Of a stretch of DNA of 64,000 nucleotides, positions 1-9,103 are shown one piece after another. Every line of letters begins with the position of its first letter. Position 1 is the first letter of the stretch. This DNA comes from Microcoleus sp. FACHB-61 (GTDB lineage: Bacteria; Cyanobacteriota; Cyanobacteriia; Cyanobacteriales; Microcoleaceae). The position numbers and the translations under genes are program-made. The notes below the pieces were generated by a model. The model had not been told where the DNA came from and searched no databases. It saw nothing but the letters and a program-made list of their open reading frames with translations. The stretch covers positions 124,001 through 188,000 of the forward strand of contig JACJNY010000070.1 of assembly GCA_014695295.1 (NCBI GenBank), read 5' to 3'.

Positions 1-2
1 CA

Positions 3-1769
3 GAGCAACTTTTAGGTTATTCGCTAGAAGAAGTGGTGGGGAAAGTCACGGTAGAAATAATTCACGATCCTCTGGAGGTCGCTAAAAGAGCTGAAGTTCT
101 TTCTCAAGAATTAGGAGTGAAAATAGAGCCGGGAATGGAAGCCTTTGTTGCCTTGCCGCGCCGGAAAATCGCTGACGAAAATGAATGGACTTACATTCGC
201 AAAGATGGTTCGCGGTTTCCGGTACTGCTGTCGGTGACTGCCTTATTTGACAGTAACGGAAATATTAACGGTTTTTTGGGTATCGGTCAGGATATTAGCG
301 ATCGCAAACAAGCTGAAAAAGAGCTGCGCGACCTCACTAATGCCATGCAAAATGCGGTGGAAGGCATTTCGCTGCTGGACATTGAGGGACGCTACGTGAA
401 GGTTAACCGAGCTTACGCTCATAAATGCGGTTACGAACCGGAACAAATGCTTGGCATGGAATGGCAGCCCACCGTACATCCGAGCGATCTTGAGATGATG
501 GTCTCAGCTTATCAGGAAATGCTAATTTCTGGCAAAGTAGAAGTTGAAGCTAGGGGCGTTCGGAAAAATGGGTCGTTTTTTTACAAGCAATTAACGATGG
601 TAAAAGCTTGCGACGCACAAGGGATATTTAACGGTCACCACTGTTTTATGAAAGATATTACCGAGCGCAAACTAACTGAAACAGCTTTGCAGGAAAGCGA
701 ATTCAAGTACAGGCAAATCGTTGAATTAGCAGAAGAAGGTATTTGGGTAATTGACAGCAATGGCCTCACGAATTACGTGAACCACGCAATGGCGCGAATG
801 CTCGGCTATAGTGAATTAGAAATGTTCGGGCGGTCGCTTTTTGATTTCATGGACGAACAGGAAAAACGACAAGCTCTTGATAATTTCGAGCAGCGCAAGC
901 AAGGTATTGGTGAACAACACGAATTTAAATTCAAAACTAAGGACGGCAAAGATATTTGGACTGATATGTCTACCAGTCCCGTCATGGACTCTCAGGGTAA
1001 TCTGCTATCTTGTTGCGCCTTGGTTTACAACATTACAGGCCGCAAAGAAGCAGAGCAGCAAATGCTGCAACTTACAGAAGATTTGAAGCGTTCCAACGAG
1101 GAATTAGAACAATTTGCTTATGTAGCTTCCCACGATTTGCAAGAACCGCTCCGAGCCGTTACCAGTTACACTCAATTGCTGGCCCAGCGCTATCAAGGAA
1201 ATTTGGACGATCGCGCAGATAAGTATATTAATTATATTGTCGATGGCGCCACCAGAATGCAGCAGTTAATTAACGATTTGTTGGCGTATTCGCGCCTGGG
1301 AACGAGGGGTCAGGAGTTTGAGCCGGCCGACTGCAAGGCTGCTGTGCAGCAAAGTTTGTGTAATTTGCAAATTGCGATCGCCGAAAAGAAAGCTGTCATC
1401 ACCTGCGACGCGATGCCAACCGTGATGGCGGATGAATTTCAACTGGTGCAATTATTTCAAAATTTGATTGCTAACAGCATCAAATTTTGCCGCCAAGATA
1501 TCCCGTTGATTCATATCGCTGCCTGCAGGCAAGAGAGCGAATGGGTGTTCAGCGTCCGGGATAACGGCATTGGCATCGATCCGGAGTATGCCGATCGCAT
1601 TTTTATCATTTTTGCGCGCCTGCACTCCCGCCGCGAATATTCCGGTACTGGCATAGGTTTGGCGATGTGCAAGCGAATTGTTGAACGCCACGCCGGGCGC
1701 ATCTGGGTGGAATCTCAGGAGGGAAAAGGAGCGACTTTTTACTTCACTATTCCTATAATTAGTACCTGA
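3..1769 (+). CDS. Multi-PAS sensor histidine kinase (5' end outside window)
   Basis: The reading frame is open from the window edge; the first codons already encode the end of a PAS core, so the N-terminus lies upstream. Visible order: a PAS/PAC ending in DISDRK (nt ~3-305), a PAS/PAC ending in DITERK (~310-670), a third PAS ending in NITGRK (~690-1040), then HisKA with the H-box SHDLQEPLR (His codon 1131-1133) and a HATPase with an N-box (NLIANS), DNGIGI and GTGIGL. The H-box type SHDLQEPLR is the bacteriophytochrome-like kinase subfamily. No membrane segment is visible, so this part should be cytoplasmic. The Rcp-type receiver 47 bp downstream on the same strand is its probable phosphate acceptor. 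The ligand of the PAS domains cannot be read from sequence. Confidence 0.93.
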   Translation, partial: EQLLGYSLEEVVGKVTVEIIHDPLEVAKRAEVLSQELGVKIEPGMEAFVALPRRKIADENEWTYIRKDGSRFPVLLSVTALFDSNGNINGFLGIGQDISDRKQAEKELRDLTNAMQNAVEGISLLDIEGRYVKVNRAYAHKCGYEPEQMLGMEWQPTVHPSDLEMMVSAYQEMLISGKVEVEARGVRKNGSFFYKQLTMVKACDAQGIFNGHHCFMKDITERKLTETALQESEFKYRQIVELAEEGIWVIDSNGLTNYVNHAMARMLGYSELEMFGRSLFDFMDEQEKRQALDNFEQRKQGIGEQHEFKFKTKDGKDIWTDMSTSPVMDSQGNLLSCCALVYNITGRKEAEQQMLQLTEDLKRSNEELEQFAYVASHDLQEPLRAVTSYTQLLAQRYQGNLDDRADKYINYIVDGATRMQQLINDLLAYSRLGTRGQEFEPADCKAAVQQSLCNLQIAIAEKKAVITCDAMPTVMADEFQLVQLFQNLIANSIKFCRQDIPLIHIAACRQESEWVFSVRDNGIGIDPEYADRIFIIFARLHSRREYSGTGIGLAMCKRIVERHAGRIWVESQEGKGATFYFTIPIIST

Positions 1770-1816
1770 AGCCTCAAAATTCAATTTTTTTTATAATCAA
1801 TAAGGATACGCCGATT

Positions 1817-2263
1817 ATGAGCGATCGAACCACTGTTAGACCTATAGAGATTCTGCTGATTGAGGATTCTCCCAGCGATGCCGATTTGGCAAGAGAAGCT
1901 CTCGGTCACGGTAAAATATTGAATAACTTGCATTTTGTGGAGGATGGAGTCGAAGCAATGAAGTTTTTGCGCAGGAAAGAACCCTATCTCAGGGTACCGC
2001 GTCCCGACTTAATTTTGCTTGATTTGAATTTGCCCAAAAAAAGTGGCGTAGAAGTGCTAACAGAAATTAAGACAGACCAAAGTTTAAAACTAATTCCAGT
2101 AGTGATTCTCAGCACTTCAGCCGCCCAAGAGGACATTATCAAGTCCTACTCGCTGCACGCCAACTGTTACATTACCAAGCCCGTAGATTTCGTACAATTT
2201 ACTAAGGTAATCAGGTTAATTGAGGAATTCTGGCTCGCCGTCGTCCAACTTCCTGTAAATTAA
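1817..2263 (+). CDS. Single-domain response regulator, Rcp1/CheY-like
   Basis: A stand-alone receiver of 148 aa. It has the acidic pocket IEDSPSDAD near residues 15-22, phospho-acceptor Asp69 in ILLDLNLP, the switch Ser/Thr in ILSTSA, and the conserved Lys in YITKPVD. The long insert between beta2 and beta3 and the ITKPVDF tail match the Rcp family that pairs with phytochrome-type kinases. It has no output domain, so it probably relays phosphate or acts by protein contact. It lies 47 bp after the PAS kinase, consistent with an operon. A degraded second copy follows at about 2564-2859. Confidence 0.93.
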   Translation: MSDRTTVRPIEILLIEDSPSDADLAREALGHGKILNNLHFVEDGVEAMKFLRRKEPYLRVPRPDLILLDLNLPKKSGVEVLTEIKTDQSLKLIPVVILSTSAAQEDIIKSYSLHANCYITKPVDFVQFTKVIRLIEEFWLAVVQLPVN

Positions 2264-2563
2264 ACGAACAGATACTTTGCCGATCGGCGATATAATTTTT
2301 TTTAAACCTCTTGACATTCGGCTGGTAGAAGATTAATTAGCCCAGCGATGCTGATACCAGTAAAAAAAAAGATGCAACTGTAAGCCCGTGATTCAAACCG
2401 CAATAGTCATCACTCATTTCCCAATCTAAAATCCTTGGACTGAGCAATCACGCTCAAGTTTAAAATATCAAATTTCAAAGGGTATGACTTGGTTTTACAA
2501 AGTCTGGCGTAAAGCCAATTTTTGAACAAATTGCACAAGAAGGGAAGATGGGTGTCAGAAATT

Positions 2564-2859
2564 AATTTTTTGAAGCAAGAAGGTTTGTATGTGGAGGTAC
2601 CCCCTCCAAATTTAATTCTGCTTGACTTTAATTTGCCTAGAAAACTGGTTGAGAAGTGTTGGCAGAAATTAACTCAGCACCCAAGTTAAAAATGATTCCG
2701 GTGGTAATTATGACAACCTCAGCAGCAGATGAAGAGATTCTCAAGTCTTATGCCCTGTCAGCCCGGTGCTACATTGCTAAGCCTGTCAATTTTAGTCAAG
2801 TCGCTAAGCTGGTAAGATGGATTGAGGATTGGTGGCCGGTGGTGACAGTTCCCAAATAA
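2564..2859 (+). pseudogene. Decayed Rcp-like receiver duplicate
   Basis: From 2564 the frame reads as receiver sequence around the phospho-acceptor strand (LILLDFNLPRK). The frame then breaks near 2641-2646, apparently by loss of one base, and a TGA stands in the restored frame at 2650-2652. After it the frame continues to 2859 with the switch region IMTTSAADEE, the Lys motif YIAKPVNF and the helix-5 end. The N-terminal acidic pocket is not recognisable. Similarity to the intact receiver at 1817-2263 indicates a local tandem duplication that decayed. The downstream piece has a possible GTG start at 2656 but would lack the phospho-acceptor. Confidence 0.75.
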
Positions 2860-2950
2860 TAATTTTCAAGTTGAAAATGGTAAGGGAAAGCAAAAAAGTT
2901 TAACCTGAGATGGGTAGAGTAAAAATTTTACAGTCAAAAACGTCTAAGCT

Positions 2951-4450
2951 ATGTGGATTAAGATTCTGTTAGTAGAAGACAATCCGGCTGATGCTGATTT
3001 GCTTGCAGAACTGTTAGAAGTATCTGTGGGCGTCCAGTGGGAACTGGTGTCTGTTGAGTTCCTGCATGAGGCGATCGCACAACTGTGTATACAACCCTTT
3101 GATGTAGTTTTGCTCGACCTTTCTTTGCCGGACAGCCGCGGTTTGGAAACGCTAACTCGCCTCCGAGAAGTTGCCCCGGATACGGCAATGGTGGTAATGA
3201 CAGGCTTGGACGATGAGGCGATCGCACTTGAATCAGTTCGCTTGGGAGCTCAAGATTACATTGTTAAAGGTCAAATTACTACTCAATTATTAGTGCGGAC
3301 GATCCGCTACGCGATCGAACGATCTCAAACATTTCAAATGCTGCGGGAAAGCGAACGGCGTTTTCGGGCAATTTTTGACTCTTCGTTTCAGCTAACAAAG
3401 CTGCTGACTCCCGAAGGAATCGTGCTGGAAGTGAACGAGACAGCCCTCGATTTTGCCGGATTGCGATCGGAGGATATTGTGGGCCGGCCGATTTGGGAAA
3501 TGGCGATTTGGGCTCAGTCGCTAGAGGTTTGCGAACAATTGCAATGGGCGATCGGCAAAGCAAGCCGCGGCGAGTTTTTCCGCAGCGAAATCGACTTTTT
3601 AGCAAAAAGTGGCCAAATTGTGACAGTTGATTTCTCACTGAAACCTGTAAAAAATGAGACAGGACAAGTTTTGCTGCTGATTGCTGAAGCCCGCGACATT
3701 AGCGATCGCAAACGAGCAGAAGCCGAAATCCTCAAAACACTCGCACGAGAAAAAGAACTTTCAGAACTGCGAGCTAAATTTGTCACAATGGTTTCCCACG
3801 AGTTCCGCACCCCCTTGACAACCATTCAATTTTCTGCTGGATTGCTGCAAGATTATAGTTCTCAGTGGTCAGAAGATAAAAAATCTACTCATTTTGTGCG
3901 GATTCAGTTAGCCATTAAACGCATGACAGAGTTATTAGAAGATATTCTCGTAATTGGCAAAATAGAAGCAAATACCTTGCAGTTTCAACCTGTTTCCTTA
4001 AACCTCGAAAAATTTTGCCGTCAACTCGTAGAAGAGCAGCAGCTCAACGACAGCAACCAACACCCGATCGTCTTTCAACATGAAGGCGGAAACTGCGACG
4101 CTCAAATGGATGAAAAACTGCTGCAGCAAATGTTGGGGAACGTCCTCTCCAATGCCCTCAAATATTCTCCTGCCGGCAGTACAGTTTCCTTGCACCTCAA
4201 CTGTAAAAACAAAGAAGCTGTTTTTCAAGTTCAAGACCGGGGTATCGGGATTCCTCAAGCCGATCTAGAGCGGATCTTAGAAACTTTTTACCGATCTACA
4301 AATGTCGGGATTATTTCGGGAACAGGGCTCGGTTTAGCAATTGTGAAAAGGGCTGTGGAGCTTCACGGCGGCAAACTCGCGATCGACAGTCAAGAAGGAA
4401 AAGGCACAACTTTCACTATTACCTTGCCTTTAATTTGCGCTAGCATATAA
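2951..4450 (+). CDS. REC-PAS hybrid histidine kinase
   Basis: 499 aa in the order receiver (1-125; Asp56 in VLLDLSLP, Lys in YIVKGQ), PAS/PAC (about 135-260, ending DISDRKRAE), HisKA (H-box VSHEFRTPL, His283) and HATPase (N-box NVLSNALKYS, DRGIGIP, GTGLGLA). No membrane segments, so it is soluble. An N-terminal receiver in front of a kinase is common in cyanobacteria and makes the protein an intermediate in a relay: the receiver is probably phosphorylated by another kinase, for example the upstream PAS kinase. The gene is preceded by about 90 bp of AT-rich DNA after the decayed receiver. Confidence 0.93.
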   Translation: MWIKILLVEDNPADADLLAELLEVSVGVQWELVSVEFLHEAIAQLCIQPFDVVLLDLSLPDSRGLETLTRLREVAPDTAMVVMTGLDDEAIALESVRLGAQDYIVKGQITTQLLVRTIRYAIERSQTFQMLRESERRFRAIFDSSFQLTKLLTPEGIVLEVNETALDFAGLRSEDIVGRPIWEMAIWAQSLEVCEQLQWAIGKASRGEFFRSEIDFLAKSGQIVTVDFSLKPVKNETGQVLLLIAEARDISDRKRAEAEILKTLAREKELSELRAKFVTMVSHEFRTPLTTIQFSAGLLQDYSSQWSEDKKSTHFVRIQLAIKRMTELLEDILVIGKIEANTLQFQPVSLNLEKFCRQLVEEQQLNDSNQHPIVFQHEGGNCDAQMDEKLLQQMLGNVLSNALKYSPAGSTVSLHLNCKNKEAVFQVQDRGIGIPQADLERILETFYRSTNVGIISGTGLGLAIVKRAVELHGGKLAIDSQEGKGTTFTITLPLICASI

Positions 4451-4536
4451 CAACTGAATTATAGAAGAAGGCAGAAGGAAGTTCGGCAACAGATTCGCTT
4501 TCTTCAGATGTAACGGATATAACGGAGGTCAGGAAT

Positions 4537-4588
4537 AAGGCTTTAGTTATCTAGGATAGAAGAAGGCTTTAGTTATCTAGGATAGAAG
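4537..4588 (+). repeat. Tandem duplication of a 26-bp unit
   Basis: Two identical back-to-back 26-bp units, 4537-4562 and 4563-4588, lie in the 320-bp gap 4451-4770 between two kinase genes. No ORF or clear hairpin is associated. The rest of the gap shows no recognisable feature apart from the ribosome-binding site (AAAGGAG) before the GTG at 4771. Confidence 0.9.
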
Positions 4589-4770
4589 GAAAAAGCAATC
4601 GACCGCATGGGGAAAGGGTCATTAAGAACGTCCTAAGCGTGTTGGCGGTTCCTATATAAACTAAAAAGATCCACAGCTTAAGGCTCAATCAAGTCCATAC
4701 ACATACAAATTTGTCAAGTGTCTGAACGCAGATTTTTTCAACGAACTACTAACTAAAAGGAGCAATAACC

Positions 4771-5859
4771 GTGGCAAAAATTTTGGTAATTGAAGACGAA
4801 GAATCGATTAGAGAAAATATTTTAGACTTGCTGGAAGCCGAGAATTTTGAAGGAATTGGAGCGATTAACGGCAAACTCGGCATCAAACTGGCGATCGAAC
4901 AAATCCCAGATTTAATTTTGTGCGACATGATGATGCCGGAAGTTGACGGTCACGGCGTCCTCAAAGCTTTGCGATCCGAACCCCTGACTGCCACAATTCC
5001 GTTTATTTTTCTCACAGCCAAAGCCGATAAAAGTGACGTTCGCACGGGCATGGAACTGGGAGCAGACGATTACATTACTAAGCCTTGTACGCCGCAAGAA
5101 CTGCTAAAAGCCATTGCTATTCGGCTTGAAAAACAGAAAACAATTAGCAGGCAATCTCAAAAAACGCTAGACGAATTGCGCACCAATATTAGTATGTCGC
5201 TTCCCCATGAATTGCGGACTCCTTTGAATGCCATTCTGGGTTTTTCCGAGCTAATTCTGTCAGAATATCAGGTCTTAGAGGAATCAGATATCTTAGAGAT
5301 GATCGGTCAAATTCAAACTTCCGGTCATCGCTTGTACAGGCTGATTCAGAACTTTTTGCTGTATGCAGAACTGGAGATAGCAGCCACAAATCCCGAACTG
5401 CTCAAGGAGATGCGCAATAGCGAATTTAGCTGCGTAAAATCTTTGCTGACTCAAAAAGCGCGGCAGCAAGCCAAAAACGCGAATAGAACAGACGATTTAC
5501 AATTAAACTTACACGATTATTCGGTCGCTATTGATTCTGTGAAACTAGCAAAAATTGTTGAGGAACTATTGGACAATGCCTTCAAATTTTCTTTAGCAGG
5601 AACGCCAGTCTTCTTAAGCACTTTGGTGGAAAATCAGACTTTTATTCTGTCTGTAAAAGACCAAGGCCGCGGCATGACTGCCGATCAGATTGCACAGCTA
5701 GAAGCTTACAGGCAGTTCGATCGCAAACTTTACCAACAAGCAGGTTTGGGATTGGGCCTAGCTATCGTTCAACGCCTGGCAGAATTGCACGGAGGAGAAT
5801 TTAAAATAAAAAGTTTGCCGCAGCAAGAAACAATAGTTTGCGTTTCCCTGCCTGTCTAA
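4771..5859 (+). CDS. REC-HisKA-HATPase response regulator/kinase
   Basis: 362 aa starting with GTG; AAAAGGAGC about ten bases upstream supports this start. The receiver spans 1-120 (acidic pair IEDEES, Asp52 in LILCDMMMP, LTAKAD, YITKPCT). A short linker leads to HisKA with H-box LPHELRTPL (His146), then a compact HATPase (ELLDNAFKFS, DQGRGM, GLGLGLAIVQ). The G1 box has DQGRGM instead of DxGxG followed by I, still compatible with ATP binding. No transmembrane segment or PAS domain is present, so signal input must come through the receiver. Confidence 0.93.
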   Translation: MAKILVIEDEESIRENILDLLEAENFEGIGAINGKLGIKLAIEQIPDLILCDMMMPEVDGHGVLKALRSEPLTATIPFIFLTAKADKSDVRTGMELGADDYITKPCTPQELLKAIAIRLEKQKTISRQSQKTLDELRTNISMSLPHELRTPLNAILGFSELILSEYQVLEESDILEMIGQIQTSGHRLYRLIQNFLLYAELEIAATNPELLKEMRNSEFSCVKSLLTQKARQQAKNANRTDDLQLNLHDYSVAIDSVKLAKIVEELLDNAFKFSLAGTPVFLSTLVENQTFILSVKDQGRGMTADQIAQLEAYRQFDRKLYQQAGLGLGLAIVQRLAELHGGEFKIKSLPQQETIVCVSLPV

Positions 5860-5977
5860 ACAATGATTTTACCAGTTTCAAAAAAGAATGCAACTGTAGG
5901 CAAACTCCAAACGCTTATCGAATAAGCCATTCCCAATTCTAAAATATAATATTTAAAATCTAAAATCTAAAATGGTA

Positions 5978-8584
5978 TTATGCAGGAGCGATCGCCCCTT
6001 TCATACACCGCTGCATATAAATTTGAGCTACCTTATCATTAGGGTTGATTTGCAAGCACGCCGAAAACAATCTTATAGCTTCGACACACCTGTCACTATT
6101 GTAGAGTACCAAAGCGTGCTCAAAGATTGTCTTGGTCTCTAACTTTTTCTGTCGTAACTCTGGCGGGTCGGCCGCAAATACTTCATAAACTGTTACCATC
6201 CGCGATTTGCCTTTAACTGCTACGCGATCGATCAACCTCAAATCATAAATATAGTTCAACTGTATAAAAGTATTGTGAGTAATTAACATCGAAACTCCAT
6301 ACTCTTTCGTCAAAGTTTCCACGCGAAAGGCTAAGTTTACCGCATCGCTAATCACCGTGCTGTCCATCCGACTTTGGCCGCCAACCGTGCCTAACATTAA
6401 AGAACCCGTATTGATTCCAATGCCAATTTGCAGTGGCGGGCAATCGGGTCGATTGCGGCTAATATTATACTCGTTAAGCTGTTCTAGCATAGCAATTCCA
6501 GCTTTCACAGCATGGTCCGCACTGCCCTCAAACAGCGCCATAATCCCATCGCCAATGTATTTATCAATAAAACCCAAATTGTCAGTAATTGCCGGTTCCA
6601 TCCGCGACAAATAAGCATTAATAAATTTAAAATTTTCTTCGGGATTCATTGTTTCAGAAAGAGAAGTGAAATCGCGAATATCTGAAAACAGCACGGACAT
6701 TTCTTTCTGTACCTGATCGCCTAATTTTACCTCCAGAATACTTTCATATCCCAGAAAGTGGAGAAATTCGTGCGGCACAAACCGCCCGTAAGCATCTGTT
6801 AATTTTTCTTCCGCTGCTAAAGCTTTTTCCAACTCCTCTGTGAATTGGCGGCGCTCGGTTTCTACCTTTTGACGCTCTGTGATGTCTTGAAAAGCCGCGA
6901 GCGCGTAAACTATGTTTTTTCGTTCGTCGTAGATTGGAGTCGCCCAAAGCTCGATCGGCACAATCCGATCCGACCCATGAATTTCTATATCGTCCATACG
7001 CACAAATTCTCCCCGCAACGCCCGAATAATCGGTTGGCGATCGATCGGATACAATTGATTAGTTCCAGGGTCGTAAAAATGATAAGCTTCAGAAAATTTG
7101 TCAGTACCCCCATCAGAAATTAAACTTTGGGCTAGTATCCTTTCGCCCCAAGAATTCAGGTAAAAAGGTTTACCCTTACCATCCACAACAAATATTCCCA
7201 CCGGCATCGCTTCCAGCAATTGAGTCAATCGGCTTTCGCTTTCTGACAGTGCCTCATTTAACTTTTCTTTTGCTGCCAAGGCTTTTTCTAAATCATTAGT
7301 AAACCTGATTCGTTCCAATGCCACCTGTCTTTGCAAACTAATATCTTTAGCAAAACCCTGATAGTAAAGCACTTCACCGTTAGCATCATAAACTGTGCGT
7401 GCATACTCAGAAATCCATATAATGCTGCCATCTCGACAGTAAACCTGAGACTCAAACTCAGACAGAGTACCGTGCTGTTTCATCAGCGCCAGAAACTCTT
7501 GACGGCGGTTCGGTTCCACGTACAATTGCTGCTGAATATCATTAAAACTTTCTATCAATTCTGACGCGGAATCGTAGCCGAAAATTTCCGCAAGAGCAGG
7601 ATTCCCACTGATAAAATGTCCGTCCGGCGCAGTCTGAAAAATACCTTCTAGAGCATTTTCAAATATCCCGCGATACTTCTCTTCAGCTTCAATTAGTGCA
7701 GCTTCAGCTTTCTTGCGTTCAGTTATGTCACTAAAAGCAATAATCGCATAGGAAATGTCGCCTGTAGAATCATAAATGGGAGTCGCCCAACTCTCTATAG
7801 GAATAATCTTATTACCTGTACGAATTTCTACACCCTCAGTCCGTACATTTTCGCCCCGCAGCGCCCGCATAATCGGCAGTTCTTCTACAGCGCATCTCTG
7901 ATTAGTTCCAGCTTTATAAAATTGATAAATTTCCGCTTGTTGCTCCGAATTAGTATGCGGCACAGTACCTTTGCCAAATACATCCCGCGCTTTATGATTA
8001 GCGAAGAAAGATTGCCCGTTCGCATCAAGTACACACACGCCCAAGGGCATAGCTTCTAAATATTGCGTCAAACGACTTTCGTTTTCGTGGAGTTCGGCAA
8101 TCAGCATCGCTTGCTTGCGATTTAATTTTTCCAACTCCTGATTCATCTCCTGAAGTTCTCTTTGTTTTTCAGCTAATTGTTTATCTTGAAAATATCTATA
8201 TATTGCCTCCGTAACAGTTAATATTAAGTCATCTGATTGCCAAGGCTTAGGTATGTATCGGTACAATTTAGCATAGTTAATAGCATTGGCTACCGCCTCC
8301 AAATCAGCCTGCCCGGTCAGCATAATCTTGAGAGAGTTCGGCGAGATAGCATGAACGCTCCTTAAGAACTCGTCTCCTTTCATATTAGGCATGATATGAT
8401 CGGAAATAACCAAAGGAACTTCATACTGTCCTGCTAAAAGTTCTGAGAGCAACTCTAAAGCTTCTTCGCCGCTTTGGGCTGTTTCAATTAAATATTTATC
8501 TTTAAAGGCTTTTAGCAGGTCTATTTCGAGACTATCGAGTATGGTCTGATCATCATCGACACAAATAATGACTGGTTTTTTCAT
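5978..8584 (-). CDS. REC-PAS(x3)-class III adenylate cyclase with TPR-like tail
   Basis: 868 aa. The N-terminal receiver (1-130) has a DDD pocket and Asp62 in VISDHIMP. A coiled coil follows, then three PAS domains (about 170-290, 300-420, 455-580; two end in ITERKK/ITERQK), a class III cyclase (about 615-805) and a C-terminal TPR-like helical pair. Cyclase residues seen: metal Asp in FSDIRDFT and in YIGDG, adenine-type Lys in DKYIGD, transition-state Asn and Arg in AVNLAFR. The second purine-contact position appears to be Thr (DSTVISDAV), as in class IIIb, bicarbonate-responsive cyanobacterial enzymes such as Spirulina CyaC. It therefore most likely makes cAMP. Its start overlaps the upstream receiver gene by 4 nt (ATGA), so the two are co-translated. 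Confidence 0.9.
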   Translation of the reverse strand: MKKPVIICVDDDQTILDSLEIDLLKAFKDKYLIETAQSGEEALELLSELLAGQYEVPLVISDHIMPNMKGDEFLRSVHAISPNSLKIMLTGQADLEAVANAINYAKLYRYIPKPWQSDDLILTVTEAIYRYFQDKQLAEKQRELQEMNQELEKLNRKQAMLIAELHENESRLTQYLEAMPLGVCVLDANGQSFFANHKARDVFGKGTVPHTNSEQQAEIYQFYKAGTNQRCAVEELPIMRALRGENVRTEGVEIRTGNKIIPIESWATPIYDSTGDISYAIIAFSDITERKKAEAALIEAEEKYRGIFENALEGIFQTAPDGHFISGNPALAEIFGYDSASELIESFNDIQQQLYVEPNRRQEFLALMKQHGTLSEFESQVYCRDGSIIWISEYARTVYDANGEVLYYQGFAKDISLQRQVALERIRFTNDLEKALAAKEKLNEALSESESRLTQLLEAMPVGIFVVDGKGKPFYLNSWGERILAQSLISDGGTDKFSEAYHFYDPGTNQLYPIDRQPIIRALRGEFVRMDDIEIHGSDRIVPIELWATPIYDERKNIVYALAAFQDITERQKVETERRQFTEELEKALAAEEKLTDAYGRFVPHEFLHFLGYESILEVKLGDQVQKEMSVLFSDIRDFTSLSETMNPEENFKFINAYLSRMEPAITDNLGFIDKYIGDGIMALFEGSADHAVKAGIAMLEQLNEYNISRNRPDCPPLQIGIGINTGSLMLGTVGGQSRMDSTVISDAVNLAFRVETLTKEYGVSMLITHNTFIQLNYIYDLRLIDRVAVKGKSRMVTVYEVFAADPPELRQKKLETKTIFEHALVLYNSDRCVEAIRLFSACLQINPNDKVAQIYMQRCMKGAIAPA

Positions 8585-8976
8585 AAAATTGCTACACCAG
8601 ACTTAATGGCTTCAATTAATTCTTGACTTTGCCAAGGTTTTTGTATAAAAGCATGAAGATTGGCTTGAACTTTTGTTCGTTCGATTGCTTCTTTATCTGC
8701 TTGTCCCGTCAGCATCACTGTCACAATTTGCGGATATTTTTGATGAATTTTAATCAGCAACTCATCTCCTTTCATTCCGGGCATCAACCAATCAGAGACA
8801 ATCACTAAAATCTTAACCTCAGCTTCAGATAGCTCTTCAATAATCTCTAGGGCTTCGGCACCACTTTCAGCAAATTCCCAAAGATATTTACCGTTAAAAG
8901 CCTGTTGCAGTTCAATTTCCAGACTTTCCAACACCCCTACTTCATCGTCAACACACAAAATTGCTGGTTTAGACAT
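8581..8976 (-). CDS. Single-domain response regulator paired with the cyclase
   Basis: 131-aa receiver. It has pocket VDDEVG, phospho-acceptor Asp62 in IVSDWLMP, MLTGQAD and IQKPW. It resembles the receiver at the N-terminus of the following cyclase (same VSDxxMPxMKGDE and TGQADxEAI wording), so the two probably arose by duplication. The stop codon overlaps the ATG of the cyclase gene. It may compete with, or relay phosphate to, the cyclase receiver. No output domain. Confidence 0.92.
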   Translation of the reverse strand: MSKPAILCVDDEVGVLESLEIELQQAFNGKYLWEFAESGAEALEIIEELSEAEVKILVIVSDWLMPGMKGDELLIKIHQKYPQIVTVMLTGQADKEAIERTKVQANLHAFIQKPWQSQELIEAIKSGVAIL

Positions 8977-9103
8977 CGCTAGTTTCCTTCTTTAGTGGGG
9001 CAGGGTCAACCCCTATGGATAAGCACACCGTTTTCCAAATTCTACATTCTGCGCGGTTAGACTGCAAATTTTTAGCCCCCGACTTCAGTCTGCGGCGCTT
9101 TAC

